DNA of 64,000 nt from Plasmodiophora brassicae. Taxonomy: Eukaryota; Endomyxa: Phytomyxea; Phytomyxea; Plasmodiophorida. The translations under genes and the position numbers were made by a program. Location: assembly GCA_036867785.1 (NCBI GenBank), contig CP145411.1, positions 620,001 to 684,000 of the forward strand, written 5' to 3'. Shown here piece by piece: positions 43,593 through 53,229 of this stretch. Below the pieces are notes generated by a model. The model made no database searches, was not told the DNA's origin, and was given only the letters and a program-made list of their open reading frames with translations. How positions within the stretch are numbered: the stretch's first letter is position 1; each line of letters opens with the position of its first letter.

Positions 43593-44504
43593 TTATCCGC
43601 GCTGTAGGCGTTCCTTGAGATGGCGCAGATCGGCGATGGCGCTGGGCGGCGTGCCATCGTCGGTGTTGTTGCACATGACGAAGACGCGTTTGCCTTCGTC
43701 ACGCCAGTCGCGAACCTTGTCGGATAGCTGCCGCATGGATTCCTCACTGTACGACCCGACGTACTGGCCGGTCGTGCCATGCAGGCGGACGTAAGCGCCC
43801 CAATCGCAGCAGCTGTCGTATTCGTCCAGGGGCGGGTTCCAACCGGTGCGAAGGTCGCCAGCCCATTTGCGACGGTTGTTGACGTGCAGCAGTGCCAAGC
43901 ACCACTGGTTCTCACGCAGGATGTCGTAGACGTCGTTACAGAGCCAGGACGCATGGCGGAATTCGAATACGAAATGGCCGCCCCGAGGAAGAACACCGGC
44001 CAGCGACTTGAGCTTCGACAGGGAGCATTTCGAACGCGGCGCTAACTGGAACAGGACCGGCCCCAGGTGCGGCCCAAGAAGCTTGCATCCTTCGTCGTAG
44101 AACCCGGTCCAGCGCTCCCGGAACACATTGTCCACGTTGAGCTGTTTCATGTGCGTAAAGAACCGGTTAGCCTTGACAGCGTAGACGAAGGACGGGCGAG
44201 GCGCCTGCGTCGCCCACTTCTCCCATGTCGTTCGGGCTGGCACACGATAGAACGGCGCGTTCAGTTCCACCGCGTCGAACTCGTTCGCGTAGAACGTGAA
44301 CATGTCGGCGCCCGGCGGGTAGTACTTTCCGCGCCAGTGGCCGTAACTGTACCCGCTGGTCCCCAGGACCACATCGGTTATCTTGCTGATGGTCGCCTTG
44401 CGCTTCAGCGCGGGCTCGTCGGCGCCCTGCCCGCCCGACCGAGCACGCACCTTCCCACGCGCCATTGCCAGCAGCGGTCCTATTCGGGGCGTCAATCGGT
44501 CCAT
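43593..44504 (-). CDS. DUF72 (YecE-like) family protein
   Basis: A single exon of 303 residues. Family signatures in order: DVVLGTSGYSYGHWRGKYYP, FTFYANEFDAVELNAPFYRV, TWEKWATQAPRPSFVYAVKA, RFFTHMKQL, LGPHLGPVLFQLAPRSK, GGHFVFEFRHASWL, WGAYVRLHGTTGQYVGSYSE and RVFVMCNNTDDG. DUF72 proteins form a TIM barrel of unknown activity, widespread in bacteria and archaea and scattered in eukaryotes. The N-terminal 35 residues are basic and could be a targeting extension. The absence of introns, next to intron-rich neighbours, is compatible with a horizontal origin but does not prove it. Confidence 0.92.
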   Translation of the reverse strand: MDRLTPRIGPLLAMARGKVRARSGGQGADEPALKRKATISKITDVVLGTSGYSYGHWRGKYYPPGADMFTFYANEFDAVELNAPFYRVPARTTWEKWATQAPRPSFVYAVKANRFFTHMKQLNVDNVFRERWTGFYDEGCKLLGPHLGPVLFQLAPRSKCSLSKLKSLAGVLPRGGHFVFEFRHASWLCNDVYDILRENQWCLALLHVNNRRKWAGDLRTGWNPPLDEYDSCCDWGAYVRLHGTTGQYVGSYSEESMRQLSDKVRDWRDEGKRVFVMCNNTDDGTPPSAIADLRHLKERLQRG

Positions 44505-44572
44505 CTGTTCCGCCGAAGGTACCTATGCAGGCACGCAAGTGGAAAGTGGCACTGCCAGAATCCAGTACTGCA

Positions 44573-45194
44573 TTAGGGGGTCGCTTGTTGGCGCGTGCGC
44601 CTGTTCTGCCAGCAGCGTGAAATCAGGATAGGACAGGCCAGATGGAGCAGGACGCCAATGGACAAGACGATCAGGTAGATAGCTTCCGCGGCCAGCTGCC
44701 GGCACAGTCAGTTGCCGTCCAACGTTCGCAGTGGCAATCCATTTCGCTAGGCAACCTGTTTCTGGGCAAGTCGAATCACGGCGGGTGCGGCGCCGACTTC
44801 CATGCTCTGACCGACGTCGCTGGCGAGGGACCTCTGAGTGTCGGCTGATAAACCATTCCACTGCGCCTGTAGATCAGTAGTGCTCTTGGATTCCTGCAGA
44901 AGAACCAGGGCCAAGCCCAACATGGACGAACCGAACGTAAACCTGACGAATCGCGTTTAGATGCGAATTGCCGAGGTTCCGCTGTTTGTGTCCATCGTAC
45001 GGGTTGACAATGACGCCAACAGGAGCGCATTGCTGGATGCGGGCGGCAATGACTCGAATGAACATATACAGCGGAACGATTAATATCAAGTATGCAATGG
45101 GTGTCAGAGCTGTCGCGACGCGCAGAGCAGTGAACTGGACGATCAATGTTCCGGCAAGGACCTGCATCAGAAGGCGCTTAGCCAGTCTCGACAT
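44573..45194 (-). CDS. Four-helix membrane protein, unrecognised
   Basis: Three exons, 45194-45001, 44942-44756 and 44695-44573, give 167 residues. Hydrophobic segments: QVLAGTLIVQFTALRVATAL, IAYLILIVPLYMFIRVIAA, FGSSMLGLALVLL (created by splicing) and AIYLIVLSIGVLLHLACPIL. A hydrophilic loop with DLQAQWNGLSADTQRSLASD separates helices 3 and 4. It resembles small TMEM-type ER/Golgi proteins, but I cannot name the family. It ends 69 bp before the DUF72 start codon on the same strand. Confidence 0.7.
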
Positions 45195-45524
45195 GCGCCG
45201 CACCGGCCACAACGCAAACCGCTCCGGCACACAGCGGGGCTGCCCAGCGATGCCTGCTGAGATCAGCGAGGGATGACATCGACGTCGGCATCGACGAGAT
45301 ATTTGCCAGATATCGCCGGCCTCGGTGATGCCGGATTGGGCGAGGCTGCGCTGGCAACCATCCCTGAATGCCTTCGCAGAGTGTGGGCGTTGACCAATCA
45401 AATCGCCGCGGCTCTCACGTTGTATTGCTGAACGTCATGCCCACTGGCGAGGGGGCGTGCTGGTGCTCCCCCTGCGACTGGACAATCAATTGTGCGCGAG
45501 CGCGATGCAGCTCGTCCGTGGCGC

Positions 45525-46541
45525 ATGAAACGGGGAAGGGCGCTGCCATCAGCGTCGTCGCTCTTGTCAGAGGCATCGCGCGCGAAACGACCGACCTGGA
45601 CGCTGCTGAAAGCTAAGAACAAGCAACTACGCGGCGGCTTTGCTGACAAGGCGTTGCTGGCTCGTTTGTGGCGTGAGTATCGCGCTGGCTGTCAGGAAGT
45701 CGACAGATGTCGGCAGCAGGTTGTCGATGGCGTCGTTGCAGCACTGTCCGAAGACGGCGCCCTTCATGTTGAATTGTTTGGTTCGAACGCGCAAGGCTTG
45801 GCGATTGCGTCGTCTGACGTCGACCTAAACTGCGCCCTGGACGATTGCGAGACGGTCCGCCAACGCATACTGGACCAATGCCCAGCTGCCAGGGACATGC
45901 AAGTCATTTCGAATGCTCGGATCCCCATTGTGAAGTTTGTCGTGAACGATATCTCGTTCGACGTCGTTTGCGGCAACCGCGACGAGCTCGAACACGGTCG
46001 CGCGATTACGAAGTGGATCCGATCAGCGATGGAGAGGACGGCAGGCCTAGCCGATGCTATCCGGTTTATGAAACGCTGGGCTCGATGTCGAGGCTTGCTG
46101 GAACCCAGACGGGGAACGCTTCCGTCACTCGCCATTCTGGTCTTGGCAGCCCGCCAGAAATGCAAAGCCGGCACTAGTTCCGATGAGCAAAGCGTGGAGA
46201 TCATTGCCGGGGCATTTGCCACCATTGCTGAAGGCAACCTCCTGACCAATCTGCTGTACGACCGCGATGCGCCGAGCGCAACGCTGGTCGCTGGCGCTGA
46301 ATCGGAACGAATCGAACGTCTGCAAACGGAGCACGACGATTTCGCTGGTACCGGCTTCGGCACACGCATGTTTATTCTGGATCCGATCATCGGCACCATC
46401 AACCTCGCCCGGTTCGTTGACGACCGAACTATCACGCGTATCCGCGATGCATTTCGAGAGGCGCACGACCATCTCCTGCAAGCGACCGCCGATGACAACG
46501 TTTTCGAGAGGCTTGCCCGGTCGCCTTCAGGAATCGAGTAA
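45525..46541 (+). CDS. Non-canonical poly(A)/poly(U) polymerase (Cid1/TRF-like)
   Basis: A single exon of 338 residues. The nucleotidyltransferase palm has VELFGSNAQGLAIASSDVDL, the G-S motif plus two metal-binding Asp residues; the third Asp is in IVKFVVNDISFDVVCGN. The central/PAP-associated region follows (AITKWIRSAMERTAGLADAI, FMKRWARCRGLLEP, GTLPSLAILVLAA, then FILDPIIGTINLARFV). The architecture matches Cid1/TUT/TRF enzymes, which add A or U tails to RNA. Catalytic residues appear intact. It is short, with no zinc finger or RNA-binding domain. Which nucleotide it prefers cannot be read from sequence. Confidence 0.85.
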   Translation: MKRGRALPSASSLLSEASRAKRPTWTLLKAKNKQLRGGFADKALLARLWREYRAGCQEVDRCRQQVVDGVVAALSEDGALHVELFGSNAQGLAIASSDVDLNCALDDCETVRQRILDQCPAARDMQVISNARIPIVKFVVNDISFDVVCGNRDELEHGRAITKWIRSAMERTAGLADAIRFMKRWARCRGLLEPRRGTLPSLAILVLAARQKCKAGTSSDEQSVEIIAGAFATIAEGNLLTNLLYDRDAPSATLVAGAESERIERLQTEHDDFAGTGFGTRMFILDPIIGTINLARFVDDRTITRIRDAFREAHDHLLQATADDNVFERLARSPSGIE

Positions 46542-46743
46542 ACAACGTACGTACCTGCTTCTGTGAGTCCAGATCTGGCCGTGCTTTTGTAGAAGCGTAC
46601 CCTACCGGTGCCGCTGGAAGCTGCTTCTCCCGGATTAGCGAAGGCTGATTTTGGCGACCCGCCGTAGAACGTCGCGCGTCGGATCATTCCACGAGGCAGT
46701 TCGGAGTGCGTGGCGTGTGCCAGAATCGTCGTGCGGCTCGCCA

Positions 46744-48053
46744 ATGTCAACTGCAGGGAGCGGCGATGAGAAGCCGGCAGCGGCGCCGACCGTCATCGAC
46801 GAATGGTTCTACATGGGGGTAGACGAGCAGGGCGCCCAGGTACAGATCGGGCCGATGCCGTGGGCGCGGGTCAGTACGCTGGCGGACGAGACTGTCGTCT
46901 GGCGGAAGCCGATGGCCCAGTGGGAACCGCTGTCCGAAGTCAAGGCTCGGAAGGCTGCAAAGGTATGCGGGGTCGGTTCGGGGGGCGATCATCCGCCGTG
47001 CTCATGACGACCATGGCAGGCGGAGAAACGCAAACGCGCAAAGAAGAAAATCCCGAATTCGTCCGTCTATATAACGTGGAAGCCGGATGCGTCTGGGAAG
47101 TTCCCGCAAATATCAAAGGAGGAGATTGTCGATCATTTCAAGCACTACGGTATCATCAAAACGCATCCGGAGACCGACGAGCCGATGGTTAAAGTCTACA
47201 CTGACGAGAGCGGCGCTTGCAAGGGGGATGCCATCGTCCATTTCCTGCAGGTCTGTCCGCGTCGTTCTCGCGGCACTTTGAGCGAGGGGCTGACGTCTGT
47301 GTAGCCATTGTCAGCAGAGACGGCCATCGAGAATCTGAATGAGTCCATGATCCGTCCGGGCCTCTGTATCAACGTTGAGAAGGTGCTCGGTGTTTACAGA
47401 AGCGCCCATTTGGGGCTGTGAAAAATCAGTGGGAACCCTGAGACTGTGCCAGGCCACCTTCACGAATCATCCCGACATCAAGAAACCGAAACTGCTTCCG
47501 GCGCAGGCCGCTGTGCAACGGCGCTTGCGCCAGGCGAAGCTTCAGAAGCTGACTGGATGGGATGATGATCCGAATCAGTCCGCTGGCCTCCGTATCGTCA
47601 TTCTTAAGCGAATGTTTCATCGGGACGAATCCAAAGGTGACCCGAACTTCTACGAGGACCTCGAACGTGACATCGGACTTGAATGCCAACGCGTGGGCGG
47701 GCCGATTGAAAAGCTGACAGTTTTCAAAGTTGGTGACTGGCGTTGAACTGTACGCGTGTGACCTCCTCACAATGCATGTCAGGGAAGCCCGGTCGGTGCA
47801 GTATGCGTCAAGTACAAGGAGGCTGCAGGCGCCGAGAAATGCATCGAGGTCATGAATGGGCGTTGGTTCGCCGGTCGGCAAATTGAATGCGAATGGTAAG
47901 CGTCATGGATGTTGCCTGCGTCAAGCTTGGTGAACCCGGTCGTGCCCGCATAGGTTCGATGGCGTGACGAACTACAAGGTCCAGGAGACCGAGGAAGACG
48001 AGCAGAAACGGATCGATCAGTTCGGTGACTGGCTGGAGTCGACCGAAAGCTAG
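46744..48053 (+). CDS. HTATSF1: Splicing factor HTATSF1 / CUS2 homologue
   Basis: Six exons, 46744-46962, 47020-47250, 47305-47382, 47453-47728, 47783-47895 and 47954-48053, total 1017 nt, 338 residues. An N-terminal GYF-2-like segment (DEWFYMGVDEQGAQVQIGPM, VWRKPMAQWEPL) is followed by RRM1 (SVYITWKPDASGKFP, KGDAIVHFLQ, ETAIENLNES) and a second RRM of UHM type. The latter has RIVILKRMFHRDE, DIGLECQRVGGPIEKLTVFK, VCVKYKEAAGAEKCIEVMNG, RWFAGRQIECEWFDG. The R-W-F loop of the UHM, which grips U2AF-ligand tryptophans, is present. CUS2/Tat-SF1 chaperones U2 snRNP through SF3B1. The order and the final FDGVTNYKVQETEEDEQKR match the family closely. Confidence 0.93.
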
Positions 48054-48107
48054 GCTTAGGGTCGACATGTCGACCCTCGATATCATTTTCATTGCATAAA
48101 TATATCA

Positions 48108-51022
48108 TCACTGGACGGTCGCGAGCCATGATCGTGCGTCGCTGACGACCTTGAGCACCGATTCGGGAACGAACTTTCCTGTGTCAACGTCTGACAGTCG
48201 CTCGTCCGACAGCGCATCGCGAACCGTGTCCGCGCTTCGAGGGTCCTCAGCCAGGGCGTCAACCAGAGCCTTGGCGGCGTCTTCCCACACCCCTTTCATG
48301 GCCTGGGCCTGGATGGCAACAACTTCATCGCAAATGCCGCCCTCCAAACGGGGAACCTTCGACAGCAGATTGCACGACGTCGTCACGGCTTGCTTCATCT
48401 CGTCGAAGTCGCCGCTGTCGATCGCCGCCTGGATTGCCATCTTCTGCAGACCGTAACAGGTCTCGTATGCATGGTAGACGTCCACGCCGAGCTTCCAGGA
48501 TGGAACGCCCGACAGCGTTGCTGCGATGGCCGCCAGGACAGCGTCTGTGTCGCCTTCTTCCAGCGATGTCCTCAACGCGTCCAGCAGGTTCTCGTATCCG
48601 ACGATGGTGTTCCGGTACGTGTCTCGTTTGGCTGCCACTTCTCCGTTGAATGCCTATTCGCCGATGAACATCAACGACAAGTCTGGGTTGCTGATTAGCG
48701 CGATCATCATCACCTTCCAATGCTGGAAGATCTCCTCAGAATTACGCTTGGCCGCTGCACTCAGCGTTTCTAAATCCTTGGAGTACTGGACGTCCACAGG
48801 GTCGAGGACGTGATCAGCGGGAGGGATGGCGGTCCCGTCCTTCATGGGGGGCGGGTCCACAGATGGGTCGCGGTTCACGAATGTGGACCGCGTTGCAATG
48901 GCGCGATCGGGTCGCCCGGGGTCGTTCTGCTGCCATTGCTGTTTCAGTGCGTCGAGCTTGTCCTTCCATTCGGTGTTGGGCGATAGCTGAATGGTGTCGG
49001 CGGGCTGGACGCGGATTTGCCAACGGGACCAGGTCACGTCGAGGTCGGTTCGGCACGCAACGACAACCTGTACGGGCGCGCTGAGCTTACATGACGATTG
49101 CACAGCATGGGCCACGACACCTTCTGGCCAGGCGTGATGGTTACTGCGGGGAAGACGACGCGGCCGATGCCAAGACGAGATAGCTTATCGTCAACGCTGA
49201 CGGCGATGGCGGTGTCGGGAGGCGTAACAAGGACGTCAACGGATCTGGACGACGTGGTTCAGTTCGATGACAGCATTCGCTCAGGAGCGCGATAACGTAC
49301 ACCGAGACAGGCTCTTTCGACGTCGTGCTGATGTTCTCGCGGAACACGCGACGATCCAGGTACGCACGCTGGAAGGTGTCAGCAAACGTCTTCGTCACCG
49401 AGGAGGCTTTCGCCGAAACAGCCAGCTTGATGCCTGCTTCGCTGATGACGCGAACAGAGAACGCTCCAGGTGCAACGCCTCCTGCATCGTCAGCACACGG
49501 CGGGGGACGGGATCTGCACAACGAACCTTCGCTATCGCCCGCTCTTCCACCAGCTTGCAAGCGGTATGTGCCCGGCGGGATCTGCACAGCCGGTGACAGG
49601 ACGACGTTGATCGGCGAAGCGAGAGCGGCGCTAAGAAGCTCGGCCGTGAACGGGACCCGTCTGTCATCGAACGCGATCTGGAACAGGGCCCGCGTGGCAG
49701 TGTCGACGACGAGGTCGCAGTTGAAGTACGTGGCAAACATGCCCGGCGCGTCAGACCCATTGTGCTTGCCAGACGCGTTGGCCACCTGCAATCGGAACGG
49801 TTCGCTCTGCCAGGCGCGTCCTGCATATCGCTCGTTGGTCACGTCGGCCGGATACAACAGAAAATGATCGACTACCGACCTTGAGCGTCATCCAGAATCA
49901 GACTGTCGGTTTCTGAACGCGCCTGGATTTTGAACCCGCACTCGGTGGCGACCTTGATCGAGTACAGGCCCGGTGCCAACGTCAGCAGCTGATGGTGCAA
50001 CCCGTCGGTTCCTATCGGTGCGTATCGGTACGCTGAAACGTATCGTCAACGACGATGACGATACTGGTGGCAGACCTTCGAACTGGGCGACGGTCGACCG
50101 GACGATCGGGGACCACGACTGCACGTGCCGAACCGAGCACCGGAACCATGGGCGCCCTGCCGCGTTCCGTTTCGGATCGATCGACAGCAGGACGACGTTC
50201 TGCTGCGATGCAGGCTTGACAGCCAGCATGATTTCCGCGTCCTGGCTAAACTGTTTCGTGGTATCCGCCCAGGCCACTGAGTGGGTCGCCGCAGGCACGG
50301 GGAACTTGCTCAGGTCGAACACGCGACGACCGTTCGGCAACTCATGGAGGGCCTCGGCGAAGAACCCCGAGGGTGGCGCCTCGCCTCGCACAACGGCCAA
50401 CCCGGCCAAGTACTGCAACGGCTCCGCTTCGAGCATGGCCACGACTTTCGACAGAATTCCCGGCCACAACTCGTCGGCGTTGGAGGTCGCCGGGAAGATG
50501 CTCGCCCCGGTCGCGTCGAATGGCAGCGCCCCCGTCACCGACAGCCGCCGCCAGTCGTCCTCGAGGAACACCCGAACACTGTACGGCCTGTTCGGCTCTG
50601 CACGAATCAGCTCCTGCCCGGTTGCGGTCGTCAGCGGGCCACGCCTGTCCCAAGGACGCCATACGTACCCAGAGGTAGGTGCCGGGCGCGATCCGATCAG
50701 GATGGGCCATGACGACAGCGACCATCTCGCCGAACCTCCCTGGGATTGCCGCCGGCAACGTCGTCGTCATCTGGCGCGGGTCGGCAGGGTTCTTCCCCGG
50801 CGGCGCGACACGAACCAACGCGGCATCGGAAGGCGCCCTCCATTCCACAGCGCCTTCGACATGCGGGTCCGGCGCCGGCGCGACACTGCTGTCGACCTTC
50901 GACGTCCACAGTGGCAACGACGGGGTAGGCGCCTGGCCTGGGCCGGGAACGAACGCCCGTCCCGGCACCGGCGTCACCTCGATCGCCGCCCGAAACGCGT
51001 CTTTCGCGGCCGCCTTCGACAT
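48108..51022 (-). CDS. Large beta-rich repeat protein, unrecognised (839 aa)
   Basis: Eight exons, 51022-50669, 50613-50076, 50032-49880, 49820-49551, 49481-49301, 49244-49121, 49067-48714 and 48653-48108, sum to 2520 nt, 839 residues with every junction in phase. The first two-thirds consist of beta-type segments with a recurring P-G-x-[YF]-x(1,2)-[IVL]-[KRQ] signature: IAPGTYLW, LAPGLYSIKVATECGFKIQA, IPPGTYRLQAGG and VAPGAFSVRVISEAGIKLAV. They alternate with segments like PYSVRVFLEDDW and PVSVSVDVLVTPPDTAIAV. The last 250 residues are helical (SKDLETLSAAAKRNSEEIFQ, QKMAIQAAIDSGDFDEMKQA). There is no signal peptide. The signature loosely recalls calpain C2-like/beta-sandwich domains, but I do not claim homology. 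An apparent in-frame stop at 48654 is removed by intron 7. Confidence 0.75.
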
Positions 51023-51036
51023 GGCGCGCGCCGATG

Positions 51037-51060
51037 CACACACACACACACACACACACA
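51037..51060. repeat. (CA)12 microsatellite
   Basis: Twelve CA dinucleotides lie 15 bp upstream of the start codon of the 839-residue protein gene (read as TG/GT on the coding strand), so within its leader or core promoter. A few more CA units follow after an interruption. Confidence 0.9.
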
Positions 51061-51125
51061 GACACACAATGCAGTCACAGAATCGGGAGCTGGTCGTGTA
51101 GGTCTAAACAATCGAGGTGCGCGGG

Positions 51126-51665
51126 TCAGCTGGGTGCCAGGCGCACCAGACCCGGCAGGAACCACATGGCGATCAGGCCAACAAGGACGATGAACTGGCC
51201 GGCGACGACCATGGCCGTTCGGGATCGAGACGCGGCCGCCGACCGGTGCGCGTCGTGGAGCCGGGCGTTCAGCTGGGCGACGGCTGCCCGACTCTCCTCA
51301 GCGCAACGCCGAAGGACGTCCGAGTACGTTCGCTCAGCGTCGGCCAGTTCTTGTCGAAGCTGTTGGAGCTGCTGTTCCATGTGGGCGAATTTCTCCTGTT
51401 CGTCGTTCAACTTCTGTTCCGCATCGACAGCCCTTTGTTTCCAATGCGACGTGATGTCGCCATCAGCCACTGGAGTATCGGGTTTGGCGCAGGCGGCGGC
51501 CCCGGGATCCCGCCCTTCGTCGGCATCGGGGTCGGCGTGCACGGCAGCGACGACAATCCTGCTCGACTTTGCGCTGTGCATGGAGGCGCGCCGCGCGAAC
51601 TCGGCCGAACGCCTAGCGTGCGACGCGGCCGGCCTCGCCCTGACCGCCGCGGTCGACGTCGCCAT
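51126..51665 (-). CDS. Tail-anchored coiled-coil protein
   Basis: A single exon of 179 residues. The Ala/Arg/Ser-rich N-terminus could be a targeting or disordered region. The middle is a long heptad coiled coil (WKQRAVDAEQKLNDEQEKFA, HMEQQLQQLRQELADAERTY). The last 20 residues are a hydrophobic anchor (MVVAGQFIVLVGLIAMWFLP) followed by a short luminal tip. This is SNARE- or golgin-like topology, but no SNARE signature layer residue is evident. The frame is open upstream to 51797; I chose the ATG before ATSTAAV. Confidence 0.65.
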   Translation of the reverse strand: MATSTAAVRARPAASHARRSAEFARRASMHSAKSSRIVVAAVHADPDADEGRDPGAAACAKPDTPVADGDITSHWKQRAVDAEQKLNDEQEKFAHMEQQLQQLRQELADAERTYSDVLRRCAEESRAAVAQLNARLHDAHRSAAASRSRTAMVVAGQFIVLVGLIAMWFLPGLVRLAPS

Positions 51666-51900
51666 CGTCCCGGGCCGCGCAATGCGCCCGCCGCGGTCGC
51701 GGTCGCTCCGCGCCCCCATCCGTGTACGACGTGCGGTGGTCAATCCTGTCACAGCGGCCCCGAGCGCCACGACGACGCGCCCATCGACGGCCACCAACCA
51801 ACGCCGAACAAAACGTCAGCTGACGATTGCCACTGGCTTTGAGACACATTTTGGTCGCGAGCCACACTGAGCGGGACGGGTTAGACTGCAGACCTGCTCC

Positions 51901-53124
51901 ATGGGTGGGACCGTGGGGCCGGGCGGTGCAGTTCATTGCGGGATGGCGTCGGTCGGTGCCGACGGACACATGTCGCCGCGGGAGGCGTCGGTGGGCGCCG
52001 CCTGGCTCTGGGCCGTGCTGGCCGTCCTGGACCTGCTGGTCGGCGTGCCGATCGCGCACGTCGTCGTCGTCGCGCTGTCCGGCGGCGTCATCCGCACGGC
52101 GCTCGCCCGATCCGTGTTCTCGTTCGTGGAAGCCGCCGCCCTTGGCGTCGGCATGGGGTCCGCGTTCGTCGTCGCCGTGCTGTGCAGCCCAGGCATGACG
52201 ACGTTCGTTGCCGACACCGTCTTGTTCGGGCACGTTGCGTTCCAGTTGTCGTCGACGCCGGTCCCCGGCCATCACGACCGCGTGCCGATTCTGCTGGCGA
52301 TCATGGTTCTGTGCGCTGACTATATCGCGACTTCTACGATCCGCTGCTTTTCGACGTTGGTGTGTCGTATCATTCTAGCCGCATCAGCGGCTACGGGAGG
52401 CGTCTTCCTCGCGTGCCTGATCCTCGGGGAAATCCTTCGGCTGCCCCCGTCTACGCAACAACAGGAAGCGGTTGCTTCTGAAACCGACGTCAGACATGAC
52501 GCGTCGGCTAGTCAGAGTCATTGCGGGGCGTCAGGTGCACTGGAGACGGTTTCGCAGCGGCCACGTTCCGTCGCGAGCAGGACAATGCCGGCACGCAAAG
52601 ACCCAGTTGCAACCCCGGCGTCAGAAGACGACGAATTGGATATCGCGATACCGCAACGGTCACTTTCTATTGGGAGCAAGACAATGCCAACGCCCAAAGA
52701 ATCAGCCGCGGCATCGACGACTACCACAACGCCTGCGTCATCAGCCACGTTGACGTCTGGTTTCCTTGACGTCTTCGCTGCACACAAGGCGGAGATGGCG
52801 TGGCTGGAGGCGAAGGGCCGCCTGATCAAAGGCGACGTGCTCATGAAGCACGGAAAGGCGGCCGCCACGCCCCGGCATCGGTTCGTTCGCCTCAATCCAT
52901 CGTCGGGGTGCCTCGAGTGGTGGCAACCGGACGCCAGCGCCCTGGTCGGCCAGTCACCCGTGTCGACGCTGCTGTCAGCGGGGTTGTGCCCTGGGTCCAA
53001 TCGCGCCCTCTTCCGAGTCGACTTCGTGTCCCGAACGTTAACGCTGGAAGCGCCTACACCCGATGTCGCTGCACAGTGGCTGCTGGACCTGTCGCAACTG
53101 CTCCAGCATAAATCGTTGTTTTAG
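51901..53124 (+). CDS. Multi-pass membrane protein with C-terminal PH-like domain
   Basis: A single exon of 407 residues. Four or five hydrophobic helices occupy residues 30-185 (AAWLWAVLAVLDLLVGVPIA, SFVEAAALGVGMGSAFVVAV, VPILLAIMVLCADYIATS, IILAASAATGGVFLACLILG). A Ser/Thr/Pro-rich linker of about 100 residues carries two similar SIGSKTMPTPKES/SVASRTMPARKDP segments. The last 110 residues read as a PH fold: KGDVLMKHGKAAATPRHRFV, RLNPSSGCLEWWQPD, FRVDFVSRTLTLEAPTPDVA, and QWLLDLSQLLQH as the C-terminal helix with its conserved Trp. Joining PH to a multi-spanning membrane domain suggests a lipid-sensing role at a membrane contact. The family is unrecognised. Confidence 0.75.
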   Translation: MGGTVGPGGAVHCGMASVGADGHMSPREASVGAAWLWAVLAVLDLLVGVPIAHVVVVALSGGVIRTALARSVFSFVEAAALGVGMGSAFVVAVLCSPGMTTFVADTVLFGHVAFQLSSTPVPGHHDRVPILLAIMVLCADYIATSTIRCFSTLVCRIILAASAATGGVFLACLILGEILRLPPSTQQQEAVASETDVRHDASASQSHCGASGALETVSQRPRSVASRTMPARKDPVATPASEDDELDIAIPQRSLSIGSKTMPTPKESAAASTTTTTPASSATLTSGFLDVFAAHKAEMAWLEAKGRLIKGDVLMKHGKAAATPRHRFVRLNPSSGCLEWWQPDASALVGQSPVSTLLSAGLCPGSNRALFRVDFVSRTLTLEAPTPDVAAQWLLDLSQLLQHKSLF

Positions 53125-53229
53125 CAGCGGCGATGCTCCCGATATCCACTGATACCGCGCCCCCCTGCGATCTGTGCACGTGACCGACCAAGATCGTACA
53201 CGGGCGACAGTCGATGTAGTGGCTCCTGC

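Noticed and set aside
48654-48656. In-frame TAG between two halves of the 839-residue protein, suggesting stop-codon read-through.
   Set aside because: It is the acceptor end of a typical 60-nt intron (48654-48713) whose removal joins the halves in phase 0.
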